NCBI GenBank assembly: GCA_963777625.1
Contig: CAVZRO010000007.1
Span: 1 to 14,914, forward strand
Length of the DNA stretch: 14,914 nt
Source: DATDIC01 sp963777625
GTDB lineage: Bacteria > Pseudomonadota > Alphaproteobacteria > Acetobacterales > Acetobacteraceae
Direction: 5' to 3'
Positions 8,144-14,684 of this stretch are shown here, one piece after another. The first letter of the stretch is position 1, and each line of letters starts with the position of its first letter. Under the pieces are notes generated by a model that was not told where the DNA came from, ran no database searches, and worked only from the letters and a program-made list of their open reading frames with translations. The translations under genes and the position numbers were made by a program.

Positions 8144-8404
8144 GCGAGAGACGATAAGGTGGCGAGGCGCGGCAACGCGGCGGGCCGGCTCGAACTCGGC
8201 GGCGGCCCAGCCGGGTAGGGTAGGCCCGGACCCCGGCTAGCCGGGGTACCTCGACGGAGCCAGGCATATCCGGCTCATCGCCGAGCGCGGCCATAACCAC
8301 CAGGATCAGTTGCCCGTATCCGCCTCGAGGCCATGGTTCCGGGCACTCTCCAGCAGAAGGGCGTCGATCTGATCTTCCGCCGCCCTGGTGAGCCGGTAGG
8401 CCAA
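8144..8404 (-). pseudogene. ParE/RelE-like toxin, multiply frameshifted
   Basis: Remnant of a type II toxin of the RelE/ParE fold. It starts with TTG at 8404, directly after the antitoxin stop, and reads MAYRLTRAAEDQIDALLLES, a typical ParE opening. A base is lost at about 8319-8325, after which the sequence continues as GYGQLILVVMAALGDEPDMP and RLAGVRAYPTRLGRRRV. A second break at about 8192-8210 leads to EPARRVAAPRHLIVSRLAS, the ParE beta-strand PRHLIVYR. Intact relatives are about 95-100 aa and end in a VHDRM-like tail, which is not seen here. Instead the frame runs into the next small gene. No functional toxin can be made without two frame corrections. The cognate antitoxin immediately upstream is intact. 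Confidence 0.7.
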
Positions 8405-8683
8405 CTACTCGTCAGCGGCCAGCCGAGCCTGCAATCTGGCTATCAGACGCTGCTGCAGGCGCTGCCCATCCTCCCGGATTGCCACCGTCGTGTGGCGGCC
8501 TGCTTCGATGTCGGCCAAACCTGCCTCGACCGCCTGCCGAACCGCGTCCTCCTCGGCACGGATCTCGTCAACCAGACGCATGACGGCCTCCTCCAGGAAC
8601 GCTGTCGGAGTGGCGGCGCGGCCCTCGGCCACCTGCCGCTCGATCAACCGCTGAAGCTCGTCGGGTAGCTGAATCGCTCCCAT
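8405..8683 (-). CDS. ParD-like ribbon-helix-helix antitoxin
   Basis: A 92-aa antitoxin of the ParD/CC2985 type. A short N-terminal strand (MGAIQLPDELQRLIERQ) and two helices (TPTAFLEEAVMRLVDEI) form the DNA-binding ribbon-helix-helix. An Ala/Glu-rich C-terminal region (AVRQAVEAGLADIEAGR) should wrap the toxin. The motif AGLADIEAGR is characteristic of ParD. ATG 8683 gives the MGAIQLP start; an in-frame GTG at 8692 adds three residues. Neither has a strong ribosome binding site. Its stop abuts the TTG of the toxin remnant, the usual antitoxin-first order. Such antitoxins repress their own operon, so this copy may still bind DNA even though its toxin is dead. Confidence 0.82.
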   Translation of the reverse strand: MGAIQLPDELQRLIERQVAEGRAATPTAFLEEAVMRLVDEIRAEEDAVRQAVEAGLADIEAGRHTTVAIREDGQRLQQRLIARLQARLAADE

Positions 8684-8824
8684 ACAGACCACCGGCCGCC
8701 CTTATAGCATCCAATCATCAGGATGTCGCATGAACCGGCAATGCCTGCCGTCCTGCCCTTGAAGCCCTGCCCGCAGCGAGTGCGAGGCAGAACCGGGCAC
8801 GATACCCTCGATTTCACCGATTGA

Positions 8825-9040
8825 GCCCGGCCCGCATACTCCAACCCTCGGAACCTCGGAAAGCTGATCGGCCAGAAGCGGCGCTGAAGTTGCGGGGTTT
8901 GGGCCATTCGCATCCGCCTGCGGATTAGGCGCGGTCGAGCGATCTCGCCGTGTTCAACCTCGCCATCGATAGCAAGCAGCGGGGCTGCGACCTCGTGGCG
9001 CTGCGGACGGACGACGTGATGCTGAACGGGGCGGCCGCTA
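8825..9040 (+). pseudogene. Tyrosine recombinase (phage-type integrase) N-terminal remnant
   Basis: Three pieces in changing frames match the start of site-specific integrases. NPRNLGKLIGQKR lies at 8843-8881 and is followed by a TGA at 8885. VWAIRIRLRIRR runs from about 8897. DLAVFNLAIDSKQRGCDLVA continues to LRTDDVMLNG at about 9027. The last is the strongly conserved helix preceding the first catalytic Arg region. At least one stop and one frameshift interrupt it. The catalytic C-terminal half (R-HxxR-Y) is absent, since the next gene begins at once. It is a dead fragment, evidence that this stretch once carried an integrating element. No tRNA or attachment repeats are visible nearby. Confidence 0.75.
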
Positions 9041-9075
9041 CGCCAGCCGCCCTGCCCCTACGGCGGACAGCGGCT

Positions 9076-9599
9076 TCAAGTTCGGCAGGCGACCCAGACC
9101 AACCCCCGCCACAGGCCGACGCGCTCATACGCGGCGGTGAAGTCGCGCGATGGGTCCCTCCGCAAACCAAGTCGGGCCATCACGGCTTGCGACCGCACAT
9201 TGTCGGCGCTTGTATAGGACAGGATTTCCTCCAGTCCTGTGCGTCGGAACGCATCGTCGAGTGCGGCCCTGGCGCTTTCGGTGGCGTAGCCGTTCCCCCA
9301 GGCACCGCGCATGAACCGCCAGCCGACCTCGAAATGTGGTCCGAGGGGATGATCCGGGAGAAGACGGGGCATCACCCCCGCGTACCCGAGGAAGCCTCCG
9401 TCGGTATCCTCGACCGCCCAGCGGGAAACCCCGTATCCGCGTACGCCGCCCTGTAACGGTCGAATTTCGCGTCGCTTTCAGCCCGGCTGATCGGTCCACC
9501 CAGATCGCGCATCACCTCCGGATCGGCGTGCAACTCGGCGAATGGAATGCGATGGTCCGCGCGCCAGGGAACCAGTTTCAACCGCTCCGTCCTGATCAT
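9076..9599 (-). pseudogene. GNAT acetyltransferase (RimJ/RimL type), frameshifted
   Basis: Two frames together encode one acetyltransferase of about 174 aa. The N-terminus is MIRTERLKLVPWRADHRIPF, with LHADPEVMRDLGGPISRAES. After ADTGF a missing base in the run TTT (complement of 9426-9428) shifts the frame. The rest continues as SRWAVEDTDGGFLGYAGVMP, then GWRFMRGAWGNGYATESARA, the acetyl-CoA loop (R-GxWGNGYA), and SADNVRSQAVMARLGL. Only one base separates it from an intact gene, so sequence error must be considered. The start ATG 9599 has GGGAGCGGCGG ahead. It lies 21 bp after the DUF488 gene on the same strand and was probably co-transcribed with it. Acceptor unknown; this family acetylates small amines or protein N-termini. 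Confidence 0.8.
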
Positions 9600-9620
9600 C
9601 CGCCGCTCCCACCGCGAGCA

Positions 9621-10067
9621 CTACGGCGACGCGAACAAATCGCTCACCATCTGGCCGGTTTCCGCCGTAATCATCTCCGCCACGATCCGCCGATGGCAGT
9701 GCCCCGGATCGCGCTCGAAGCACAGCAGGCACACGCGCTCGGTCCGTGCCAGCTCGGTCGCCCACGCCAGCTCGACCAGCGCCTGGTCGCCCCGCATATG
9801 CTCGCGGAAGATCGGCACCATGCGCTCCGGGTGCCCCGCCCGCACCGCGTCCCGCCCGGCCTTCGGCGTCCCCAGCGCCTGCAGGTGCAGATACCGCACC
9901 CCCACCGCATCCAGCCCAGCCGCTAGCTGCCGCTTGGAGAACCCCGGCTTGCGTGACTGCGGCACCGCCCGCACATCCACCAGCAGGCCGACCCGCGCCT
10001 CCTTCAGCGCCACCAGCACATCGTCGATCCGGCAGCCCTCATACCCGATCGTCAGCAGCTCCCGCAT
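9621..10067 (-). CDS. DUF488 family protein
   Basis: Soluble 148-aa protein of the DUF488 family. Diagnostic blocks are MRELLTIGYEG at the start, DVRAVPQSRKPGFSKRQL (31-48), and the C-terminal RVCLLCFERDPGHCHRRIVA (111-130), with C113, C116 and C124-H125-R126. The biochemical role of the family is not settled. The conserved Cys/His/Arg cluster suggests an enzymatic or metal site. ATG at 10067 begins the conserved TIGYEG strand. A GTG four codons upstream is possible, but neither has a strong ribosome binding site. It diverges from the SDR gene across 81 bp and is followed by the broken acetyltransferase gene. Confidence 0.88.
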   Translation of the reverse strand: MRELLTIGYEGCRIDDVLVALKEARVGLLVDVRAVPQSRKPGFSKRQLAAGLDAVGVRYLHLQALGTPKAGRDAVRAGHPERMVPIFREHMRGDQALVELAWATELARTERVCLLCFERDPGHCHRRIVAEMITAETGQMVSDLFASP

Positions 10068-10148
10068 ACCCGCGCCCACACCGTCATTGCGCTCGCCCGC
10101 CTATCCAAGCACTCTCGCCCGCACGCATCCACCACCGGGAGCCCCTGC

Positions 10149-10901
10149 ATGGCGTTCGACTTCACCGGCAAGCGCGTGATCGTCTGCGGCGGCAGCCGCG
10201 GCATCGGCCGCTCCATCGCGCTCGGCTTCGCCGAGGCAGGCGCCCACGTCTCGATCTGCGCGCGCGGCGCCGACACGCTGGAGGCGACCCGTGGCGAGCT
10301 CGCCCGCTGCGGCCACACCGCCCATGCCGGCGCCTGCGATCTGGGCGACCCCGCCGCCATCCGCCGCTACATCGCCGATGCCACGGGCGCCCTCGGTGGC
10401 CTCGACGTGCTGGTCAACAACGCCTCCGGCTTCGGCAACGCCGACGACGAGGCCGGCTGGAACGCCAGCATGGCCATCGACATGATGGCGATCGTTCACG
10501 CCAGTCAGGCCGCCCTGCCGTGGCTGAAACAATCAAAGGGCACCATCGTCAACACCAGCTCGATCTCCGCCCTGCGCCCGGCAGCACGCCAGCCCCCGTA
10601 CGGCGCCATCAAGGCCGCAGTGATCCACTACACCGGCACGCAGGCGGCCATGTATGCGCGCGACGGCATCCGCGTGAACGGCGTCGCCCCCGGCTCCATC
10701 GAGTTTCCCGGTGGCGTCTGGGACCGGCGCAAGACAGACAACCCCGACCTGTATAACCGCGTCTTCCGCGCCATCCCGTTCGGCCGCATGGGCTCCCCGG
10801 AGGAAGTCGCCAACGTCGTGCTGTTCCTCGCCTCGCCGCTCGCCGCCTGGGTCACCGGCCAGACCATCGTCGTCGATGGAGGCCAGATGCTGGGCGCCTG
10901 A
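10149..10901 (+). CDS. SDR-family oxidoreductase
   Basis: Short-chain dehydrogenase/reductase of 250 aa, a classical length. The Rossmann cofactor loop is GGSRGIG (14-20). CDLGD (63-67) and NNASG (90-94) follow, and the catalytic set is S138, Y151 and K155 (PPYGAIKAA). The C-terminal PFGRMGSPEEVANVVLFLAS and VVDGGQMLGA are standard. R39, just after the second strand (SICARG), suggests NADP(H). The active-site Asn usually found about 27 residues before Ser is not evident; D111 stands nearby. The substrate is unknown; 3-oxoacyl or sugar-type reductases are the nearest generic comparison. No strong Shine-Dalgarno is seen, only CCGGGAG about 13 bases ahead of ATG. It stands alone on the plus strand, convergent with the small hypothetical operon. 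Confidence 0.92.
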   Translation: MAFDFTGKRVIVCGGSRGIGRSIALGFAEAGAHVSICARGADTLEATRGELARCGHTAHAGACDLGDPAAIRRYIADATGALGGLDVLVNNASGFGNADDEAGWNASMAIDMMAIVHASQAALPWLKQSKGTIVNTSSISALRPAARQPPYGAIKAAVIHYTGTQAAMYARDGIRVNGVAPGSIEFPGGVWDRRKTDNPDLYNRVFRAIPFGRMGSPEEVANVVLFLASPLAAWVTGQTIVVDGGQMLGA

Positions 10902-11014
10902 CCCGAGGGCAGACCCGTTCCAGTGTCTTCGCCGGCGAGACATGAAGGCGCGGCGGTGGCGGCTGGGCCGATCGTCCACCCGGCCGGGGGATTGCCGTCT
11001 CACCCGTCACGCCT

Positions 11015-11046
11015 CGCTGAACGGGTCAGCGCAGCGGGCCCGCTGC
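11015..11046. terminator. Hairpin plus palindrome between convergent genes, possible terminator
   Basis: CGCTGA-ACGGG-TCAGCG (11015-11031) forms a 6-bp hairpin and is joined to the perfect palindrome GCAGCGGGCCCGCTGC (11031-11046). They lie 2 bp past the stop of the minus-strand gene at 11049 and about 110 bp past the SDR stop. There is no T-tract, so a classical intrinsic terminator is not shown. Position between convergent genes suggests transcription end or RNA protection. Confidence 0.4.
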
Positions 11047-11048
11047 CA

Positions 11049-11357
11049 TCACACCAGTTCCAGCATCCCGAACAGCGCTACCTTCAGCATCGCCACGCTC
11101 ACCGCCAGGTCGCCCGCCGCCTGCGTGCCGTCGGCAAGCCACGCCAGCAACTGGTCGATGCGTCGCTGATCGGGCGCCGTCCGGACGGCTTCGCTCGCCA
11201 GCGCCCGCGCGGCCTCGGCCAGGGCCGCCGCATGCGGAAGCTCCCGCCGCACCGCCAGTTCCAACGCGAGTGTTTCCAGCGCCGTCTGTATCTCGCGCAT
11301 CGCCGGGTCCGTCGCCTGGCCTTCGTGCAGGATTGCTCCTGGGCTTTGGTCCGACAT
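11049..11357 (-). CDS. Small helical hypothetical protein
   Basis: A 102-aa protein I do not recognise. It is rich in Ala, Leu and Glu, and is predicted mostly helical: residues 18-60 are amphipathic (MREIQTALETLALELAVRRE). A more hydrophobic end LAVSVAMLKVALFGMLELV could associate with membrane or with a partner. There are no Cys and no catalytic motif. ATG at 11357 is preceded by GGAGG six bases away. That site lies within the last codons of the upstream membrane-protein gene, whose stop is only 3 bp before this ATG. The two are therefore translated as a coupled pair and probably act together. The frame is clean and codon use matches the surroundings. Confidence 0.7.
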   Translation of the reverse strand: MSDQSPGAILHEGQATDPAMREIQTALETLALELAVRRELPHAAALAEAARALASEAVRTAPDQRRIDQLLAWLADGTQAAGDLAVSVAMLKVALFGMLELV

Positions 11358-11360
11358 CGC

Positions 11361-11666
11361 CTACCTCCGCTCGTCAGAGGCTTGCGTGCCCACCCAGGAT
11401 AACGACTGGTTGAATCGTTGCGCCAGCATGCGCTGTTCGCTGACCAGCCGTTCCGCAAACACCCCCAGGATCGCCACGCTTCCGGCGAACGCCAGGATCA
11501 CGCTTGCGCATGTCAGCGTTTGAACACCCCCGCGCGCGAACATCGTGACACCCGCCACCTGTCCCACAGCCAACAGCCCGACAATCATCAGCGCGTCGTG
11601 CACGCGGTCGAGGCGCGCCGTTCTGCCGGGCGAGCCCCCCTGCGCCCTGGCCAATATCTTGTCCAT
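11361..11666 (-). CDS. Two-helix membrane protein of unknown function
   Basis: A 101-aa protein with a basic cytoplasmic-looking N-terminus (PGRTARLDRVHD) and two hydrophobic segments, about residues 25-43 (ALMIVGLLAVGQVAGVTMF) and 49-71 (QTLTCASVILAFAGSVAIL). A charged C-terminal tail (ERLVSEQRMLAQRFNQSL) follows. Positive charges before helix 1 suggest both ends are inside the cell. ATG at 11666 has a good GGAAAAGGGG site upstream. It is first in a two-gene operon with the small helical protein. No family is recognised. An ion-channel, holin-like or envelope-stress role would be guesswork. Confidence 0.7.
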   Translation of the reverse strand: MDKILARAQGGSPGRTARLDRVHDALMIVGLLAVGQVAGVTMFARGGVQTLTCASVILAFAGSVAILGVFAERLVSEQRMLAQRFNQSLSWVGTQASDERR

Positions 11667-11796
11667 CGCCCCTTTTCCTTCGCGATTGTCGGCAGAGCCT
11701 TTCCGCGATCGGCAAGCAACCGATCCACCACGTTAGAAATCCTGGCGATCGAGGCGCTGTGAGCTACATCACACCTGACCCCGGCATTCCGCCGGT

Positions 11797-11816
11797 AAAT
11801 CGCGGCCGCGCGATTT
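11797..11816 (+). terminator. Perfect 8-bp stem-loop with short T run
   Basis: AAATCGCG-GCCG-CGCGATTT, followed by CATTTTG, has the shape of a weak intrinsic terminator for the plus strand. No plus-strand gene ends just before it, however. It may instead be an operator or leader hairpin 147 bp ahead of the GNAT-MutT gene. Function unassigned. Confidence 0.35.
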
Positions 11817-11962
11817 CATTTTGATGCACGCAGTCGCCCCAGCCGGCGGCGCGCTCACAACCGACTATCCCCGCGCGTCTGAATCGGGCAAATCTCCGGC
11901 AATGACGTCCGCCAACGAAGCCCCCCCAATCCGGCCCCCGTCGCAGGCGCGCCCCACGCAAA

Positions 11963-12997
11963 ATGGCAACGCCCCCGGTCAACCCCTCGGCCACCCCCCC
12001 GGCTATCCCCCAGGACGGCGTGTTCATCCCCCTCACCACCGAGCGTCTTATCCTTCGCCCGCTCCGCGCCGACGATGCGGAATCGCTCCATCGCCTCATC
12101 AACGATTGGGACGTTTCCCGCACGCTCGCCGTGGTCCCGTTCCCGTATCCGCGGGCGCTCGCCGACGACTGGATCGCCTTGACCGCCCGCGAACTCGAAT
12201 CCGGCTCCGCGTACCATCTCGCCATCACTGGCCAGGACGGCGCCGACGAGCTGCTGGTCGGCGTGGTCGGGCTGCGCCTCGATCTCAGGGTCCGCCGCGG
12301 CCGGCTCGGCTACTGGGTCGGCCGCCGCTTCTGGGGCCACGGCGTCGCCACCGAGGCAGCCGGCCGGCTCGCTCGCTGGGCCCTCGCCAATCTCGACCTC
12401 GACCGGCTGGAGGCCAACGTCGCCACCGACAACCCCGCCTCCGTCGCCGTGCTGCAGCATATCGGCTTTCGCGAAACCGGCCGCGGTACGGAGAAATTCG
12501 TCTCCCGCGGCGGCGAGCATCCCGTGCTGCGGTTCGAGGCCACGCGTGAGCACCTGTTCGCCGCTTCAATCCCGCCGACCGATCAGGACCAGGCCACAAG
12601 GCCGCTGCTGCTGGTCGCCGCCTGCGCGCTGATCGACGCCGACGGCCGTGTGCTGCTCACCCGCCGCCCGGAAGGCAAATGGCTTGCCGGCCTGTGGGAA
12701 TTTCCCGGCGGCAAATTGCAGGGCAACGAAACCCCGGAAGTCGCGCTGATCCGCGAGCTGAAGGAAGAACTCGGCATCGATGTCTCGGCCGCCTGCCTCG
12801 CGCCCTTCGCCTTCGCCTCGCACGACTACGAGCGCTTCCACCTGCTCATGCCGCTCTATCTCTGCCGCCGCTGGAAGGGCATCCCCCGCGCGCATGAGGG
12901 CCAGGCGCTCGCCTGGGTGCGGCCGCACAAGCTCGCCGACTACCCGATGCCGCCCGCTGACAAGCCGCTGATCCCGCTGCTGCGCGATTTCCTGTGA
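11963..12997 (+). CDS. GNAT acetyltransferase-MutT NUDIX hydrolase fusion
   Basis: Bifunctional 344-aa protein. Residues ~22-195 are a RimJ/RimL-type GNAT domain: LTTERLILRPLRADDAESL, the acetyl-CoA loop RRFWGHGVATEA (121-132) and NPASVAVLQHIGFRETGRG. Residues ~212-344 are a MutT-type NUDIX domain, with RPEGKWLAGLWEFPGG and a perfect NUDIX box G250-x5-E256-x7-REL-x-EE-x-GI ending at I272. The second domain should hydrolyse oxidised nucleotides such as 8-oxo-dGTP, and MutT-like VAACALIDADGRVLLTRRP supports this. The GNAT substrate is unknown. ATG at 11963 lacks a clear ribosome binding site and adds a Pro-rich leader. GTG at about 12020 (VFIPLTTERL) is a possible shorter start. The stop overlaps the region of the next gene's binding site, so the two are coupled. 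Confidence 0.88.
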   Translation: MATPPVNPSATPPAIPQDGVFIPLTTERLILRPLRADDAESLHRLINDWDVSRTLAVVPFPYPRALADDWIALTARELESGSAYHLAITGQDGADELLVGVVGLRLDLRVRRGRLGYWVGRRFWGHGVATEAAGRLARWALANLDLDRLEANVATDNPASVAVLQHIGFRETGRGTEKFVSRGGEHPVLRFEATREHLFAASIPPTDQDQATRPLLLVAACALIDADGRVLLTRRPEGKWLAGLWEFPGGKLQGNETPEVALIRELKEELGIDVSAACLAPFAFASHDYERFHLLMPLYLCRRWKGIPRAHEGQALAWVRPHKLADYPMPPADKPLIPLLRDFL

Positions 12998-13008
12998 AAG
13001 GAAACCTC

Positions 13009-13785
13009 ATGCCGATGCCGGACGCAAATCCCACCGCCTGCCTGCTCGTCATCGGCAACGAGGTGCTGTCCGGCCGCACCCAGGACGCCAATATCAGGTA
13101 CGTCGCCGGCCGGCTGACGGAACTCGGTATCGCGCTGCGCGAGGTGCGCGTCATCCCCGACATCGCCGACACGATCGTCGCCACCGTGAACGAGGTGCGC
13201 GCGCGCTACGATTACGTCTTCACCACCGGCGGCATCGGCCCGACCCACGACGACATCACCAGCGAATGCGTCGCCGCCGCGTTTGGCGTCCCCTGGGAAC
13301 CGCACCCCGAGGCCTGGGCCCGCATGGAGCGCGCCTACAAGCCGGGCGAGTTCAACACCGCCCGCCAGCGCATGGCCACCATGCCGCGCGGCGCCGCGCT
13401 GATCGACAACCCGATCTCCACCGCGCCGGGTTTTTCCATCGGCAACGTGCATGTCATGGCGGGCGTGCCGGCCATCATGCGGGCGATGTTCGAGAATGTG
13501 GCGCCGCTGCTGAAAGCCGGCCCGCCGATCCGGGCGGAAGCGGTGCACGTGGTGCGGCTGGGAGAGGGCGTTCTGGCCCTCGGCCTGGGCGAGATTCAGT
13601 CCCGTTACCCCGACCTCGACATCGGCAGCTACCCGTTCTACCGCGCCTCCGGCAACGGCGTCGCGATCGTTGCCAAGGGAACCAACCCGGCTCGCCTGCA
13701 CGCAGCGATCGAGCAGGTCAGCCACCTCATGAGTTCCCTCGGCGGTAACCCCATTCCCGGCGAACCCCCGCCCGAGGCCGGCTAA
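13009..13785 (+). CDS. CinA/MoaB-type molybdopterin-binding domain protein
   Basis: A 258-aa soluble protein with the MoaB/Mog (PF00994) fold, as found at the N-terminus of CinA. Diagnostic segments are LVIGNEVLSGRTQDANIRYV (13-32) and FTTGGIGPTHDDITSECVA (71-89), which form the molybdopterin or nucleotide-binding loop. NPISTAPGFSIGNVHVMAGV and a C-terminal extension follow. The CinA C-terminal amidase domain is absent, so it is the stand-alone type whose exact role is uncertain. Molybdenum-cofactor chemistry and nucleotide pyrophosphatase activity have both been attached to relatives. The start ATG 13009 has AAAGGA seven bases upstream. An in-frame GTG at 12994 overlaps the previous stop but lacks such a site. 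Eleven bases separate it from the GNAT-MutT gene, so they share an operon. Confidence 0.88.
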   Translation: MPMPDANPTACLLVIGNEVLSGRTQDANIRYVAGRLTELGIALREVRVIPDIADTIVATVNEVRARYDYVFTTGGIGPTHDDITSECVAAAFGVPWEPHPEAWARMERAYKPGEFNTARQRMATMPRGAALIDNPISTAPGFSIGNVHVMAGVPAIMRAMFENVAPLLKAGPPIRAEAVHVVRLGEGVLALGLGEIQSRYPDLDIGSYPFYRASGNGVAIVAKGTNPARLHAAIEQVSHLMSSLGGNPIPGEPPPEAG

Positions 13786-13859
13786 GCCAGAGCCGCGAAA
13801 CAACGCAGAACGGCGTCATCCCGACTCAGTGTCAGATTCGTCATTGCCGGCGCCTCCTC

Positions 13860-13905
13860 CGTCATGACCGGCCACTTGTAGCCGGGCTTGTCCCGGCCAT
13901 CCACG
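13860..13905. repeat. REP-like palindromic repeat
   Basis: CGTCATGACCGG, an 8-10 base insert, then CCGGGCTTGTCCCGG (13882-13896; stem CCGGG/CCCGG, loop CTTGT) and CCATCCACG. This is the best copy of an element also seen at 2408-2440 and, split, at both ends of the IS. The doubled CCGG and CTTGT parts suggest a partial internal duplication. A further CGTCATCCCGAC at 13814 may be another decayed end. Such elements are common between genes in related genomes. Confidence 0.7.
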
Positions 13906-14002
13906 CCTTTCCCCTGCAACATCACAAACATCGCCTCCCGCCGGGGCGGTTACACCGCAATCCACCTTCCGCTATGCTGATCGAGACCCAGGAGGTCCCA
14001 CA

Positions 14003-14173
14003 ACGCCCGATCCTATCGTCATCCGACGCTACGCCCGCAGCAGGCTCTACGATGCGGCTGGGCAGCGATACGTCTCCCTCGACTTGCTCCGCGCCTGGGC
14101 GGCGCAGGGAATCGTATTTACGGTCCTGGACGTGGAAACCAACGAGGACGTGACGCGCGTCCTTCTGGCCTAG
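14003..14173 (+). pseudogene. Mini PhaR DNA-binding-domain protein with ACG in start position
   Basis: The 56-residue frame reads PDPIVIRRYARSRLYDAAGQ, RYVSLDLLRAWAAQG, FTVLDVETNEDVTRVLLA. It matches the N-terminal PHB/PHA accumulation regulator domain (PF07879; IKKY.NRRLYDT...YVTL..L...V..G..F.V.DA.TGED.TR..L). The full regulator is around 180 aa, while this frame ends at TAG after LLA, where relatives often have Gln (CAG). A near-ideal AGGAGGT (13990-13996) lies six bases before ACG, and no ATG, GTG or TTG exists in frame at that point or within the 70 bases upstream. So either ACG is used as a rare start, or ATG has mutated to ACG and the gene is dead. A nonsense change at the end would fit decay. 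Confidence 0.6.
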
Positions 14174-14504
14174 CCGGAAGCTACTGCAGGATAATTGCAG
14201 TTACCGGCCCTACCTGCTTCGGCTCGACTATAGGTCAATGCCGTCGCATCCCGATCTACAGTGTACCTCCATTGGCCAAAATGGGCACATTCCACCCGAC
14301 CAGTTTCTCTGTTCGGCTGAAGCGCCGTTTCTCCGTCCCGGCCTGCACCACCACACTGCGCCGCGCGGAGCGGCGGTCAAGACTGGCCGTAGGCCACCAC
14401 CGCAGGCGGCGCGTAGCGGTCTTGACGGCCACGAGCACGGCGCAACGCTCGATCAGGCCGGACGCTTACTGCAAACCGGCGGCCGCCCGTGCGATAGCCT
14501 GCTC
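14174..14504. other. Intergenic stretch with hairpins, no gene supported
   Basis: About 330 bp between the PhaR-like frame and the second antitoxin. Reading frames cross it on both strands, but none shows a recognisable protein or a good start. It holds CTGCA/TGCAG arms (near 14183-14199), a TGGCC-GTA-GGCCA hairpin (14384-14396), and inverted GTCAAGAC/GTCTTGAC arms (14376-14383, 14419-14426). The tract GGGCACATTCCACCCGACC near 14282 is reminiscent of mobile-element ends, but this is not established. Confidence 0.4.
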
Positions 14505-14681
14505 ATGACGCAACCGCTCCCCCGTGTCGACGACGAAGCCGCGGCCGAGGCTCGCGCTCTCGCGGCGGCGCTCGCTAAATCGGACGCCGACCCGCGCACG
14601 ATCCCGCACGAGGAGGTCCGCGCTTGGCTGCTGCGGCTCGCCAATGGTGAATTCCAGGCCCCGCCGCCTGAGCCACGCTAA
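14505..14681 (+). CDS. Small antitoxin-like protein upstream of ParE-like remnant
   Basis: A 58-aa protein starting at ATG 14505: MTQPLPRVDDEAAAEARALA, then helix and DADPRTIPHEEVRAWLLRLA, ending NGEFQAPPPEPR. The PHEEVRAWL tract is typical of short antitoxins encoded just before RelE/ParE toxins. Here the toxin-like remnant starts 3 bp after the stop, which supports the call. The frame is open upstream to 14238, but that part shows no conservation I can recognise. There is no strong ribosome binding site. It appears intact although its toxin is destroyed. It lacks a clear DNA-binding domain, so it may be toxin-neutralising only. Confidence 0.65.
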   Translation: MTQPLPRVDDEAAAEARALAAALAKSDADPRTIPHEEVRAWLLRLANGEFQAPPPEPR

Positions 14682-14684
14682 CGG

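Noticed and set aside
7794..8240. Plus-strand open frame over the small-gene region
   Set aside because: Opposite frames carry recognisable ParE-like and WPRTA-type sequences; this one is Arg/Ser-rich with no family features.
8950..9456. 168-aa plus-strand frame taken as one gene
   Set aside because: Only its first ~26 residues resemble integrase. The rest is antisense to the GNAT acetyltransferase, so it is a fragment running into a shadow frame.
12940..13803. Minus-strand open frame of 287 aa
   Set aside because: Antisense to the CinA/MoaB-type gene; composition is typical of a shadow frame.
14238..14504. N-terminal extension of the second antitoxin
   Set aside because: The added 89 residues show no recognisable motif; antitoxins of this type are about 60 aa and begin at the ATG at 14505.
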